Below are positions 54,074 to 62,146 of a stretch of 64,000 nt of DNA, one piece after another. Origin of the DNA: Paenibacillus ihbetae (GTDB taxonomy: Bacteria > Bacillota > Bacilli > Paenibacillales > Paenibacillaceae); the NCBI RefSeq assembly GCF_002741055.1, contig NZ_CP016809.1, positions 1,944,501-2,008,500 on the forward strand, given 5' to 3'. Within the stretch, counting starts at the first letter, position 1, and each line of letters begins with the position of its first letter. Position numbers and translations under genes: made by a program. Under the pieces are notes generated by a model. That model saw nothing but the letters and a program-made list of their open reading frames with translations. It did not search any database and was not told the DNA's origin.

Positions 54074-54589
54074 TCAATTTATACGGATCCCTTCAAACCG
54101 GGTAGCTAATCCGCTGAGAATCGTACCGTTTTCACCGGTAGCTCTTGCGAATACCTCCACTCGATCGCGGGCCATTAGCTGGATGATACCGGCAGCATCA
54201 ATTTTTCCCGTTCTCGGCTCGAAATTTTCTTCGTCCGAAATTCTCGGTACGCCGTTGACCCGAATCTCCAAGTCCATTCGAACAGGCGTAAGCGTAATGG
54301 TTGTAAAGGAAACACTGGCCACCAGGGAATAGATGCCTCTTTGCTTGGGTGTGAAGGTCGAGGTAGATGAATTGTATTCATTGTTAAGATCCAATTCTTC
54401 AACCTGATATTGAACTTTGCTGAACACGCCGTCGCTGATGAGCTGGTCGATACCCGAAACCGCTTTAAACGCGGATTTTCTAACCTTCTTGCCGACACGC
54501 TTCTTCCCGGAAGTCTTCTTGGATATGGTATGCTTACAGATCGTTTTTTTGCAGACAAGCTTTCTGGACCATGAACGGTTCACTGTCAA
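54074..54589 (-). CDS. C1q/TNF-like surface protein with a basic N-terminus
   Basis: About 171 residues. The C-terminal 125 residues form a C1q/TNF-like jelly roll: 'SDGVFSKVQYQVEELDLNNEYNSSTSTFTPKQRGIYSLVASVSFT' (in parts), 'VRMDLEIRVNGVPR' and 'DRVEVFARATGENGTILSGLATRFEGIRI' (in parts), as in the C-terminal domain of BclA-type exosporium proteins. Instead of a collagen region the N-terminus is extremely Lys/Arg-rich with two Cys (KLVCKKTICKH, KKTSGKKRVGKKVRK). The start is uncertain: the TTG at 54587-54589 has GGAGGGG six bases upstream, whereas an ATG at 54626-54628 has no ribosome site. Likely a trimeric spore-surface protein (inference). Confidence 0.8.
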   Translation of the reverse strand: MTVNRSWSRKLVCKKTICKHTISKKTSGKKRVGKKVRKSAFKAVSGIDQLISDGVFSKVQYQVEELDLNNEYNSSTSTFTPKQRGIYSLVASVSFTTITLTPVRMDLEIRVNGVPRISDEENFEPRTGKIDAAGIIQLMARDRVEVFARATGENGTILSGLATRFEGIRIN

Positions 54590-54730
54590 TTCAATCCCCT
54601 CCTGTCTTTCTATCAATTCTGGTTTCATAGCAGTATATGATTGATAGAGTTAGTAGAAACGGTATATGCCTCAAATAACCTAAAAAAGGCAATCGCCCGC
54701 TGCTAAACGTGACAGGTGATGGCGCTAGTG

Positions 54731-55816
54731 CTACCGCTGCTTTTTCCGGCCGAGCTTCTCCTCCAGCAATTGTTTATTGTACAAAATGTCCGGATCATCC
54801 GGAGCGTACGCCAGCGCCCTCTCATTATGTTCATAAGCTTTCTCCAGCTGCCCGAGTTTTCCATAACAAAACGTCAGCTGCAGATGGGGAAACCATGTCC
54901 AGGCCGCCTGATTAACGCTGTATAATCGATTGCCCGGCTTATCCAGCTTGAGCGCCAGCTCGTACCAATGGACCGCTTTTTCAAAATCGTTGAGTTCTTG
55001 GAAATAGTACGCGATCCGGCACACATATTCGGCCCGCGGAACGTCGAAATGTAACGTCCTTAACAGGGATTGCAGCTCTTGTTCTTTTTGCCCGAGCTCG
55101 TGGTAACAATGCGCCATGCGATCACAAGCATCCAATTTTTCCTCATAATATCCGGTCGTATCACAAATCATCGTTTCATAGATTTCGATGGCCTTCTTAT
55201 AGTAGCCGTTCGCCGACAATTCCATTGCATAATGCAGTAATTGGCGTCTGGAAAGGGTAACTCCTTTGGCAAAAAGGTTCTCATAAATACGCAAGTTCCG
55301 CCCGGAATCCGCATGTACGCGGTCATGGCTGACGGCAATGTCCGATAATACAATATTTCCCGTAACCTCCAAAACCTCATGAACCGGGTCACGCCATTGA
55401 AAATGTTTGGATCGCTTGACCAGCCGGTTTCTTTTAACAACTGTCGTAGGCTTACCCAGGGGATCGAAGGAAATATAGTAATCCATGCATATGGAGTCCA
55501 CCGTTGGATCCAAATTTTGTTTGAGTGCCTTGAACTTTTCCAGATCGGCCGGCTGCAGCCAGTCGTCAGCATCCAGCCATAAAATATACTCCTTCGTGGC
55601 ATGAGAAAATGAATAGTTTCTTGCAGCTGAAAAATCATCAATCCAATCAAAGTGATAGATTCGATCCGTATATCTGGCTGCAATTTCGAGCGTATGGTCC
55701 GTTGACCCCGTATCGACGATGATAATTTCGTCAACAACCTCCTTTACCGAATGCAAGCACCGCTCCAGCACTTGCTCCTCATTTTTTACAATTAAGCACA
55801 AGCTGATTGTTACCAT
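54731..55816 (-). CDS. Family 2 glycosyltransferase with TPR tail
   Basis: A 361-residue cytosolic protein. The GT2 domain (1-190) starts 'MVTISLCLIVKNEEQVLERCL', then 'EIIIVDTGSTDHTLEIA' and 'ILWLDADDWLQP' with the metal-binding D-x-D, and 'RDPVHEVLE'. The second half has several TPR-like helices ('LLHYAMELSANGYYKKAIEIYE' in parts, 'HLQLTFCYGKLGQLEKAYEHNERAL' in parts). Such GT2-TPR proteins glycosylate surface or spore proteins. GGAGG precedes the ATG by eight bases. It lies 141 bases upstream of the C1q-like gene on the same strand, so that protein may be its acceptor. Confidence 0.92.
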   Translation of the reverse strand: MVTISLCLIVKNEEQVLERCLHSVKEVVDEIIIVDTGSTDHTLEIAARYTDRIYHFDWIDDFSAARNYSFSHATKEYILWLDADDWLQPADLEKFKALKQNLDPTVDSICMDYYISFDPLGKPTTVVKRNRLVKRSKHFQWRDPVHEVLEVTGNIVLSDIAVSHDRVHADSGRNLRIYENLFAKGVTLSRRQLLHYAMELSANGYYKKAIEIYETMICDTTGYYEEKLDACDRMAHCYHELGQKEQELQSLLRTLHFDVPRAEYVCRIAYYFQELNDFEKAVHWYELALKLDKPGNRLYSVNQAAWTWFPHLQLTFCYGKLGQLEKAYEHNERALAYAPDDPDILYNKQLLEEKLGRKKQR

Positions 55817-55897
55817 TCCTAGCACCTCCCACTACCTGTTTCCCAGTCATCATATGGAATTCCATCTCGTAATGTTACATACTAGACATAACAAAAT

Positions 55898-55916
55898 AGA
55901 CCGCGAAATGCGGTCT
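55898..55916 (-). terminator. Terminator of the AraC-type regulator gene
   Basis: AGACCGC (55898-55904), loop GAAAT, GCGGTCT (55910-55916); ATTTTGTT follows in the minus direction. Confidence 0.7.
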
Positions 55917-55945
55917 TGAATGATTAGCCGGTATGATTGATGTCA

Positions 55946-56725
55946 TTATACCGTCCGCGGACGCTCATGCAATAAATCCGACGGAGCGCTGCCCGTGATA
56001 CGCTTATGGATTCGATAGAAGTAGGAGAGGTCCTGATATCCTAGAAATACGGCAATCTCCTGTACCGTCAGCTGCGATTCCGTTAACAAATACGCTGCCC
56101 GTTTCATCCGCTGCGCGTGCACGTATTGGCTGATCGTCTGCCCCGTTACGCGCTTAAAGAGCGTCGCCGCGTAATTGGGGGTTTTGCCAATGACATCGCC
56201 CAGCTCCTCTTTTGTTATTTTTTCCCGGTAATGCCGCTCGATATAGGACTTCATCCGTTCGGCATGCAAGTGCTTTTCAGGCGGAATGACGCCCTTGTCG
56301 AGCTCGCGGCTGATATAAATCAATACTTCTGTCAATAATGCTTCTATCATCATGGCATAATACGATGGGCGCTCCTGCCATTGCTGATGGATCCAATTCA
56401 TGCGCTCCAAGAGCAGTTCGTAACAGCCCGGCTTATGCTTCAGAACCTCTTCCCGTCCGAGCACGGATAAAGTCTGGGGCGCGTCTTCCGTCCATTCAAC
56501 GACGAGCTGCGTATGCGTTACGGTCGGGATGCTTTTGGCATAAAACGGAACGCCTGCCGGAATAAGCAGAAGCTCCCCCTTCTTCATGATCTGCTTGTCT
56601 CCATTCATCCAATAAACGCATGTTCCATATGTCATAAGGCTTAACCGCCATGCTCTCTTCGTTAGATCCGCTTCCTCATACCAATCGGCGCCGCGAATTT
56701 GCCTTACATCTATCGGAGTGCCCAT
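55946..56725 (-). CDS. AraC-family transcriptional regulator (cupin type)
   Basis: A 259-residue regulator. The N-terminal half is a small beta-barrel sensing domain ('WRLSLMTYGTCVYWMNGDKQIMKKGELLLIPAGVPFYAKS' in parts). The C-terminal 100 residues hold the double HTH: 'ITKEELGDVIGKTPNYAATLFKR' (in parts) and 'TVQEIAVFLGYQDLSYFYRIHKRITGSAPSDLL' (in parts). AGGTGG lies before the ATG. It is divergent from the pyruvate kinase gene with 168 bases between them; whether it controls that gene or distant sugar genes is unknown. Confidence 0.92.
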   Translation of the reverse strand: MGTPIDVRQIRGADWYEEADLTKRAWRLSLMTYGTCVYWMNGDKQIMKKGELLLIPAGVPFYAKSIPTVTHTQLVVEWTEDAPQTLSVLGREEVLKHKPGCYELLLERMNWIHQQWQERPSYYAMMIEALLTEVLIYISRELDKGVIPPEKHLHAERMKSYIERHYREKITKEELGDVIGKTPNYAATLFKRVTGQTISQYVHAQRMKRAAYLLTESQLTVQEIAVFLGYQDLSYFYRIHKRITGSAPSDLLHERPRTV

Positions 56726-56893
56726 AATCCACCTCTTCGCAATACTATAATCTAATCATTGTACTATAGTTCCTATTACGATTCGACAAGACAGGCTACA
56801 ATGGCATCATTAAGAAAGTTTGAATTGAACTTGTATAACGGAAACAGACTGAAGGGTACAAAATAGTACAAATACTAAGGAGGAACCCATACC

Positions 56894-58309
56894 ATGCTCA
56901 AAACAAAAATCATTTGTACGATGGGACCTGCGTGCGATTCCATCGAGGTGTTGAAAGCTATGATTCAAGAGGGAATGACCGTTGCCCGTTTGAATATGGC
57001 CCACGGGGAGCTGGAAGATCACGTGGCCCGGATCCGGAATGTTCGTCAGGCCGCGTCCGAATTAAACAAGTATGTGCCTATCATGATGGACATTAAAGGA
57101 CCGGAAGTTCGGATCGGGAAGCTGAAAGAGCCTTCCTGCCTGCTGGAGCCGGGTCAGGAGCTCATCTTGACGACGGAGGAGATTCTAGGCGATGCCCGCC
57201 GCATCTCGGTCAACTATGCAGAGCTTCACCAAGTCGTTAAACCGGGAGACCGCATTCTCATCGATGATGGTCTCGTAGACCTGAACGTTCTCCATATCGA
57301 CGGGAAGGACATCCATTGCAAAATCATTAGCGGCGGCGTGCTCAAACCGCGCAAAGGCGTCAATTTGCCGGGCATAACAACGACGCTTCCCGGGGTCACC
57401 GAACGGGACGTGAAGCATATCGGCTTCGGTCTGGAGAACGGCATTGAGATCATTGCCGCCTCTTTCGTACGCCATGGCGACAACATTCGCGAGATTCGCC
57501 GCATCCTTAAAGAACGCGGCGCAGACCATGTGCAGATCATCGCCAAGATCGAGAATGAAGAGGGCATGCAGAACCTGGATGACATCATTGAAGCATCCGA
57601 CGGCATCATGGTGGCCCGGGGAGACCTTGGCGTCGAAGTGCCGGTTGAAGAAGTGCCTATGATGCAAAAAGAAATGATCGATAAATGCAACCTCGCCGGC
57701 AAACCGGTTATCGTGGCCACGCACATGCTTGAATCCATGCAGGTCAATCCCCGCCCAACCCGCTCCGAGGTGAGTGACGTTGCTAACGCGGTCATTCAAG
57801 GCGCAGACGTCGTCATGCTGTCCGGGGAATCCGCCGCGGGCAAATATCCGGTGGAATCCGTGCGCACAATGGCCGCCGTCGCCAGCCGCGCCGAGACGAT
57901 GATCGATTACAAAGATCAATTCGCCTTCAAATCCAGGCAGCAAGTGGCCAACATTACGGAAGTCATCAGCCAGGGAGCGGTCAGCTCTTCCCTTGTCTTG
58001 AATGCGAAAGCCATTATTACGGCGACGGAGAGCGGATTTACTGCACGGATGATATCGAAGTACCGGCCAAAAGCCCCGATCATCGCCGTCACGCAGCATG
58101 AAGAAGTGCTGGCCAAAATCTGCCTCCTCTCCGGCGTCATCCCGGTAAAAGGCGACAAGGTCACGACAACGGATGAAATGTTCGAATCCGCGACCCGCAA
58201 TGCCATTAAGACAGGCTACATCGAAAAAGGCGATATTATTGTATTGTCCGCCGGCGTGCCGATCGGCCAATCCGGCAACACGAATCTGATTAAGGTGCTG
58301 CAAGTTTAA
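56894..58309 (+). CDS. pyk: Pyruvate kinase, short divergent form
   Basis: A 471-residue pyruvate kinase lacking the extra C-terminal PEP-utiliser-like domain that makes the main Bacillus enzyme about 585 residues. Catalytic parts are present: Arg32 and Asn34 ('VARLNMAHGELEDH'), 'DIKGPEVRIG', the Lys/Glu loop 'IIAKIENEEGMQN', 'GIMVARGDLGVEVPVEEVP' (metal Glu/Asp) and 'GADVVMLSGESAAGKYPVE'. Two K+-site positions differ from the usual NFSHG and DTKGPE: Ala36 replaces Ser and Ile67 replaces Thr. It is not next to pfkA, accD or other glycolytic genes. It is probably a second, specialised pyruvate kinase with altered cation dependence (inference). Confidence 0.93.
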   Translation: MLKTKIICTMGPACDSIEVLKAMIQEGMTVARLNMAHGELEDHVARIRNVRQAASELNKYVPIMMDIKGPEVRIGKLKEPSCLLEPGQELILTTEEILGDARRISVNYAELHQVVKPGDRILIDDGLVDLNVLHIDGKDIHCKIISGGVLKPRKGVNLPGITTTLPGVTERDVKHIGFGLENGIEIIAASFVRHGDNIREIRRILKERGADHVQIIAKIENEEGMQNLDDIIEASDGIMVARGDLGVEVPVEEVPMMQKEMIDKCNLAGKPVIVATHMLESMQVNPRPTRSEVSDVANAVIQGADVVMLSGESAAGKYPVESVRTMAAVASRAETMIDYKDQFAFKSRQQVANITEVISQGAVSSSLVLNAKAIITATESGFTARMISKYRPKAPIIAVTQHEEVLAKICLLSGVIPVKGDKVTTTDEMFESATRNAIKTGYIEKGDIIVLSAGVPIGQSGNTNLIKVLQV

Positions 58310-58447
58310 TATTTTGACCTTTCGCGGTTGAACGGTGCCGTTTGCCCATTCAAGATAAGCATCAATCTAGAGAAATAAGAACAAATGATGTAAAAAGCCC
58401 CCATATTCCGGGCTTGGGAACGTCGGATTAGGATCGTTTACGATAAA

Positions 58448-58493
58448 AAAAGGGTTAGACAGTCGAGCTTTATGCCCTCTGCCTAACCCTTTT
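58448..58493. terminator. Bidirectional terminator between pyk and the YbjQ-like gene
   Basis: AAAAGGGTTAG (58448-58458) pairs with CTAACCCTTTT (58483-58493); A- and T-runs lie on both sides. The rest of the 300-base space (58310-58612) shows nothing else. Confidence 0.8.
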
Positions 58494-58612
58494 GTATTAT
58501 AGACGCAACTCCTGTCCCAGGGGCTGCCCCGAACCAAATGTTGATGATTGGCCGCAGACAGACCGGAATGAACCGGATTATCCGTATGGAACCACGGCCC
58601 TGATCCTCACGG

Positions 58613-58924
58613 TTAGACAACCACGGCTGTTCCGCTGACGGCGACCATCAGCATGCCTTCACGAATGACCTCGTAATCGATGTCGACAGCCAAAATCGCA
58701 TTGGCCCCCATATGGTCGGCTTGCTGTTTCATTTCGGCCATGGCTGCGTCCCTTGCTTCCTGCAGCTTGTTCTCATATGCACCCGAACGCCCTCCGACAA
58801 TGTCGGTGATCGAGGCGAGAAAATCCCTCACCACGTTAGCGCCCATAATCACTTCGCCTGTCACGACGCCGACATAACGTTGAACCGGGTAACCTTCAAG
58901 GGTAGATGTCGTTGAAATTATCAT
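58613..58924 (-). CDS. YbjQ/UPF0145 family protein
   Basis: A 103-residue protein of the YbjQ (heavy-metal-binding-domain-like) family, a pentameric fold with unknown role. The family motifs are intact: '[31 protein letters not shown]' (in parts), '[35 protein letters not shown]' (in parts) and the C-terminal '[13 protein letters not shown]'. The ATG at 58922-58924 is preferred since everything upstream is outside the family; AAGGA is seven bases before it. Monocistronic. Confidence 0.93.
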   Translation of the reverse strand: MIISTTSTLEGYPVQRYVGVVTGEVIMGANVVRDFLASITDIVGGRSGAYENKLQEARDAAMAEMKQQADHMGANAILAVDIDYEVIREGMLMVAVSGTAVVV

Positions 58925-59161
58925 TACATGTTCCTTCTTTCGTATTGGTTTCCTTTTATTACGCTGGAGAAAGGAATCGGTTGCGGCCGCGATGCCGTTA
59001 AATGTACAAATCCCCATTTATTTTGGGTATTGCCGCTTGTTTCTATGTATTTGGGAGCGAAAAGGTTGTTCCCGGTCAAGAAAGCAGAAAGCTCGTGAGC
59101 AGCCTATTCCCCCGCTCATTCATGATCCGCTTACCGCACCAACCTAACCATCCGGAATAGA

Positions 59162-59191
59162 AAAACAAACGGCATTTCTGCCGCTTGTTTT
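59162..59191 (-). terminator. Terminator of the MerR-family gene
   Basis: AAAACAAACGGCA (59162-59174) pairs with TGCCGCTTGTTTT (59179-59191) with one mismatch and a TTTC loop. The stem carries its own U-run in the minus direction. Confidence 0.8.
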
Positions 59192-59224
59192 CGCGATTCT
59201 TCAGCTGTTTTGCGATACGCTTCG

Positions 59225-59980
59225 TTAGGCAAGGGCGGCATATTGCTCTCCCGCTGCATGAAGATAATAAGCAAGACCGGTCTGCTGCTCCTCCAGCATC
59301 CGAAGGTGGAAGTCATCCTGAAGAAAAAATTTCGTCTGCGCCGCAAAATCCGCGGGCGTTACTGAATGTCCGTGGGCGTTCAAGAATGCCAAATGCTTGC
59401 CGATCAGGCGCTGAACGCGCTCATCGTCATGCTTGATCCCGGATGTTAACGACTCGGCCATCGCTGTCATGAATGCGGAGGCCTCTGCCGCTTGCTCGTT
59501 CAGATCCGCAGCATTGACCTGTGTCTGCCCATCCTGAAGCAAATCGACGTCATAGGCGTCCTTCAAGTAATCATTTTGTTCCTTTAACGCTTCCTTCCAG
59601 GCTTCATCGCTATCAAAGCCTTTGAACATTTCTTCCGGCCTCATCGGCTGTCCTCCCTCCAGTTCGTTCATGGATTTCCTGAGCGTGCCCAATACCGCAC
59701 CTAGCCGGTCCAGGCGGGCTGCAAGCAGCTCCTCCTGCTCCGACAGGATGGTTCGGCGGTTCTGCGAGCCTTCCAGCAGCTCTTTGATTTTATCCAGCGG
59801 AATGTCGAGCTCCCGGTAGAATAAAATTTCCTGCAATCGTTCGAGCTCGCGCTTCCCGTACAATCGGTAGCCGGCGTCGCTGATTTCGGCGGGCATTAAA
59901 AGGCCGATTTTATGGTAATGGTGCAGTGCCTTGACGGTCACGCCCGACAGCGTCGACACCTCCTTTACCGTGTACAGCAT
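59225..59980 (-). CDS. MerR-family regulator with TipAS domain (TipA-like)
   Basis: A 251-residue activator. N-terminal MerR winged helix: 'YTVKEVSTLSGVTVKALHHYHKIGLLMPAEISDAGYRLYG' in parts, then the dimer helix. The C-terminal 140 residues are a TipAS-like domain ('DEAWKEALKEQNDYLKDAY', 'GHSVTPADFAAQTKFFLQDDFHLRMLEEQQTGLAYYLHAA' in parts), which in TipAL binds thiopeptide and other drugs. AAAGGAGG is nine bases before the ATG. Its own promoter has the 19-bp spacer and palindrome typical of MerR targets, so it should activate itself when a drug binds. No efflux gene follows. Confidence 0.93.
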   Translation of the reverse strand: MLYTVKEVSTLSGVTVKALHHYHKIGLLMPAEISDAGYRLYGKRELERLQEILFYRELDIPLDKIKELLEGSQNRRTILSEQEELLAARLDRLGAVLGTLRKSMNELEGGQPMRPEEMFKGFDSDEAWKEALKEQNDYLKDAYDVDLLQDGQTQVNAADLNEQAAEASAFMTAMAESLTSGIKHDDERVQRLIGKHLAFLNAHGHSVTPADFAAQTKFFLQDDFHLRMLEEQQTGLAYYLHAAGEQYAALA

Positions 59981-60004
59981 GCGGTTAACCTCCTTTCAGC
60001 TATC

Positions 60005-60035
60005 AGTCTAAGGCCTCCTCTAAGAGGAGAGTCAA
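60005..60035 (-). promoter_or_regulatory. MerR-type promoter with 19-bp spacer and palindrome
   Basis: On the minus strand TTGACT (complement of 60030-60035) and TAGACT (60005-60010) are exactly 19 bases apart. Inside lies the palindrome CTCCTCT-N-AGAGGAG (60015-60029), the geometry MerR regulators need to untwist DNA and activate. Confidence 0.85.
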
Positions 60036-60102
60036 ACGTTATTTGGATTCCGGAAATTTGAAGCAAACGGTTATTATTATGTATTATCCCTTATGAATGA
60101 AC

Positions 60103-60140
60103 AAAGCCAAGACCTGTCTTTAAAAACAAGTCTCGGCTTT
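60103..60140 (-). terminator. Hairpin between MerR promoter and phosphotransferase remnant
   Basis: AAAGCC-A-AGAC (60103-60113) pairs with GTCT-C-GGCTTT (60130-60140). It probably ends transcripts arriving from the remnant. A 23-base-period repeat of TTCACTTC(A/C)CC(C/A)TGATTG at 60171 and 60194 follows. Confidence 0.55.
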
Positions 60141-60295
60141 CCACTTCAGTATTATCGCCCCGTCGTGCCCTTCACTTCACCCTGATTGGGCTCTTCACTT
60201 CCCCATGATTGCAATTCGAGGTTGACGCTGATCATCGTGCAGCAGTTAGCATTACAGCGCACGACAGGAGAAGCAGGGCAAAACAGAGCCTCGAT

Positions 60296-60730
60296 TTACC
60301 ATGGTTCACTGAAGCTGCGGCGATCGTCGTCGCAATAGGCAATCCGTTTATCTCGAAGCCCCTTATACCAAAAGGGCGCATCGTCAAGAACGAGATCGCT
60401 ATGCCCCAAGGAACGCAGAATTCTGGCAAAGCTATACAAGCGTCCAAACCGTCGAAACCTCGGCAGCTCCTCTTCGGTCTCCGGCTCCAGGCTCCGGATG
60501 GAGCGATAGCCTTCAAGAAACGCCTCCTGCTGGATCCGGCAATCCGTGTCCGCCAGCGCAGATGCGATATCCATGGCATACCAATGATACATCGAGTCGT
60601 CAAAATCGATAACTTGGAACAAGCGCTGATCCGCTCGATAGAATACGTTATCTAATTGAAAATCATAGTGGATCAAGCCGAAGCTCTGTCTGGACGCACC
60701 TTGCCAGGAATGCACAAACCCCGCCAACTC
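60296..60730 (-). pseudogene. C-terminal remnant of an aminoglycoside/choline phosphotransferase-like gene
   Basis: About 145 codons encode only the C-terminal lobe of an APH/choline-kinase fold: 'ELAGFVHSWQGASRQSFGLIHYDFQLDNVFYR' (in parts) with the Brenner motif H-x-D-x4-N, and 'LFQVIDFDDSMYHWYAMDIASALAD' (in parts) with the metal-binding Asp. The N-lobe with the ATP-binding Lys is missing, there is no start codon with a ribosome site, and the frame runs upstream into the end of the neighbouring coiled-coil protein gene. Intact relatives are roughly twice as long. It is a decayed gene fragment, perhaps left by a deletion. Confidence 0.75.
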
Positions 60731-60740
60731 GCGGGGCTTG
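60715..60740 (-). terminator. Hairpin overlapping the phosphotransferase remnant
   Basis: In the minus-strand RNA CAAGCCCCGC pairs with GCGGGGUUUG around a six-base loop, 19 bases after the coiled-coil protein stop. There is no clear U-run. The hairpin lies in what was coding sequence of the remnant. Confidence 0.5.
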
Positions 60741-60758
60741 TGCCTTGCTTTGTGCTGC

Positions 60759-61106
60759 TTACTTTTTTTCCACTTGCAGTATCGTAATGCGCTTTGCCGC
60801 ATAGGTATCCTTGATGGCGTCTTCGGAAATCACGTTCAATTTGATAAGTCCGGCAATCTTGGACGCATCCGGCTTGGAGAGCAGCCGCCATACATCCGGA
60901 TCCGGCAGCGCTTCGTAAAGCTTTTGCTCATCGAACTCCTTCCGGTCCTGAAGGACCAGCTTGGCCCGATACGTTCCCGCTTCCAGCTCCTGAACCCCCT
61001 GCTCCTGGCAATGCTCTATGATTTGCCCGCGCAGCTCCGATAATTCCTGCTCCAGCTCTTTTTGCTTTTGCTTGAGCTGATAGTATCTTCGCAACTTCAC
61101 ATCCAT
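60759..61106 (-). CDS. 115-residue coiled-coil hypothetical protein
   Basis: Not recognised. The N-terminal 45 residues are a strong coiled coil (YYQLKQKQKELEQELSELRG then IIEHCQEQG), followed by a small mixed domain 'GTYRAKLVLQDRKEFDEQKLYEALPDPDVW' (in parts) and 'ASKIAGLIKLNVISEDAIKD'. It is rich in Lys, Glu and Gln, with no signal peptide. AGGAG lies 11 bases before the ATG. The pattern resembles small phage-derived or regulatory proteins that bind nucleic acid or other proteins, but nothing around it is phage-like. Confidence 0.72.
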   Translation of the reverse strand: MDVKLRRYYQLKQKQKELEQELSELRGQIIEHCQEQGVQELEAGTYRAKLVLQDRKEFDEQKLYEALPDPDVWRLLSKPDASKIAGLIKLNVISEDAIKDTYAAKRITILQVEKK

Positions 61107-61196
61107 CCCATCTCACGCTCCTCTACACAACATATGTATGCAGAAGGGCGGTACAATTAGGATAATTTTAAGCAATTGGGGTCATTCGTTGCATTA

Positions 61197-62132
61197 TTAA
61201 GCGTTGACACGGTGGTCCTGCAGCAGGGCGCAATTCCGATAGAAATCATCAATCCCCCGCCTTTCCCCATCCGTCAGCTGCTTCAAAGGCAGGCGTATCT
61301 TCGGGGAGCGCAGTACCCCTTGGAGGTATAAAATATACTTTTCATACGCAATAACTTCGTATTGGATCATGTGCGAGATCACCGCATTGGCCTCCGTCTG
61401 CAAAGACTGTAGGAGGCTCATATCAGGCCTTTGGGCAGTGCTGATATGATCGTGCATTTGAATGAATGGTCCCGGCATCATATTGAAGGTGCTCCCGATC
61501 GCGCCGTCGGCTCCGGCACAAGCCCCGCTTAAATATACCTCGTCATGCCCGTTAAAGATCATGAACCGCTCATGGCATAAGGCGCGGATTTGCTGCATCT
61601 CAAACAGGTTCATGGACGTAAATTTCACGCCGATACATTGGGAATGACTGCTCATGTCCGTGTAAAAATCCATCGTCAGACTCACGCTGGTAGCACCCGG
61701 GTAATGATAGACCAGCATGGGCAGCGGCACGGCGGACATGATCGTTTCATAATGCTCCCGGATCTCTTTCGTCGTTACTTTATAATAGAACGGGACGACG
61801 GCCGATACGGCATCTACGCCAAGCTCTTCCGCGTGGCGGGCAAGCTTAACCGATTCCATGGTGCTGATGCAGCCGATATGCGCGATCACGATCACCCGGC
61901 CGTTCACCGTCTTGACGACGGACTCAAGCACCTGCTTCCGTTCTTCCGTCGTCAAAATAAACGCTTCTCCGGTGCTTCCTCCAACATAGAAGCCCGTAAT
62001 TCCCAGCGAGATCTGATGCTCCACCAAACGCGATAACGACTCGAAATCGATGGATCCGTCCTCGTGCATAGGGGTCAATAATGCGGTAAATATGCCTTTA
62101 AACTTGCTTCGTTCTCCAGTTACCAGGTTCAA
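61197..62132 (-). CDS. nanA: N-acetylneuraminate lyase (NanA-like)
   Basis: A 311-residue class I aldolase of the DapA/NAL family that splits sialic acid into N-acetylmannosamine and pyruvate. 'GFYVGGSTGEAFILTTEER' has the carboxylate-binding GGSTGE of NAL; Tyr142 (VYHYPGATSV) and the Schiff-base Lys170 (IGVKFTSMNLFEMQQI) are in place; 'FNGHDEVYLSGACAGADGAIGSTFN' (in parts) is typical of NAL rather than of DHDPS. Starts at a TTG (complement of 62130-62132) eight bases after AAGGAGGG. It follows the sialidase gene by 14 bases. A related sugar-acid aldolase remains possible. Confidence 0.87.
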   Translation of the reverse strand: MNLVTGERSKFKGIFTALLTPMHEDGSIDFESLSRLVEHQISLGITGFYVGGSTGEAFILTTEERKQVLESVVKTVNGRVIVIAHIGCISTMESVKLARHAEELGVDAVSAVVPFYYKVTTKEIREHYETIMSAVPLPMLVYHYPGATSVSLTMDFYTDMSSHSQCIGVKFTSMNLFEMQQIRALCHERFMIFNGHDEVYLSGACAGADGAIGSTFNMMPGPFIQMHDHISTAQRPDMSLLQSLQTEANAVISHMIQYEVIAYEKYILYLQGVLRSPKIRLPLKQLTDGERRGIDDFYRNCALLQDHRVNA

Positions 62133-62146
62133 GGGGAGTTCCCTCC

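Noticed and set aside
60232..60603. 123-codon minus-strand frame near the phosphotransferase remnant
   Set aside because: Different frame from the recognisable motifs and low-complexity composition.
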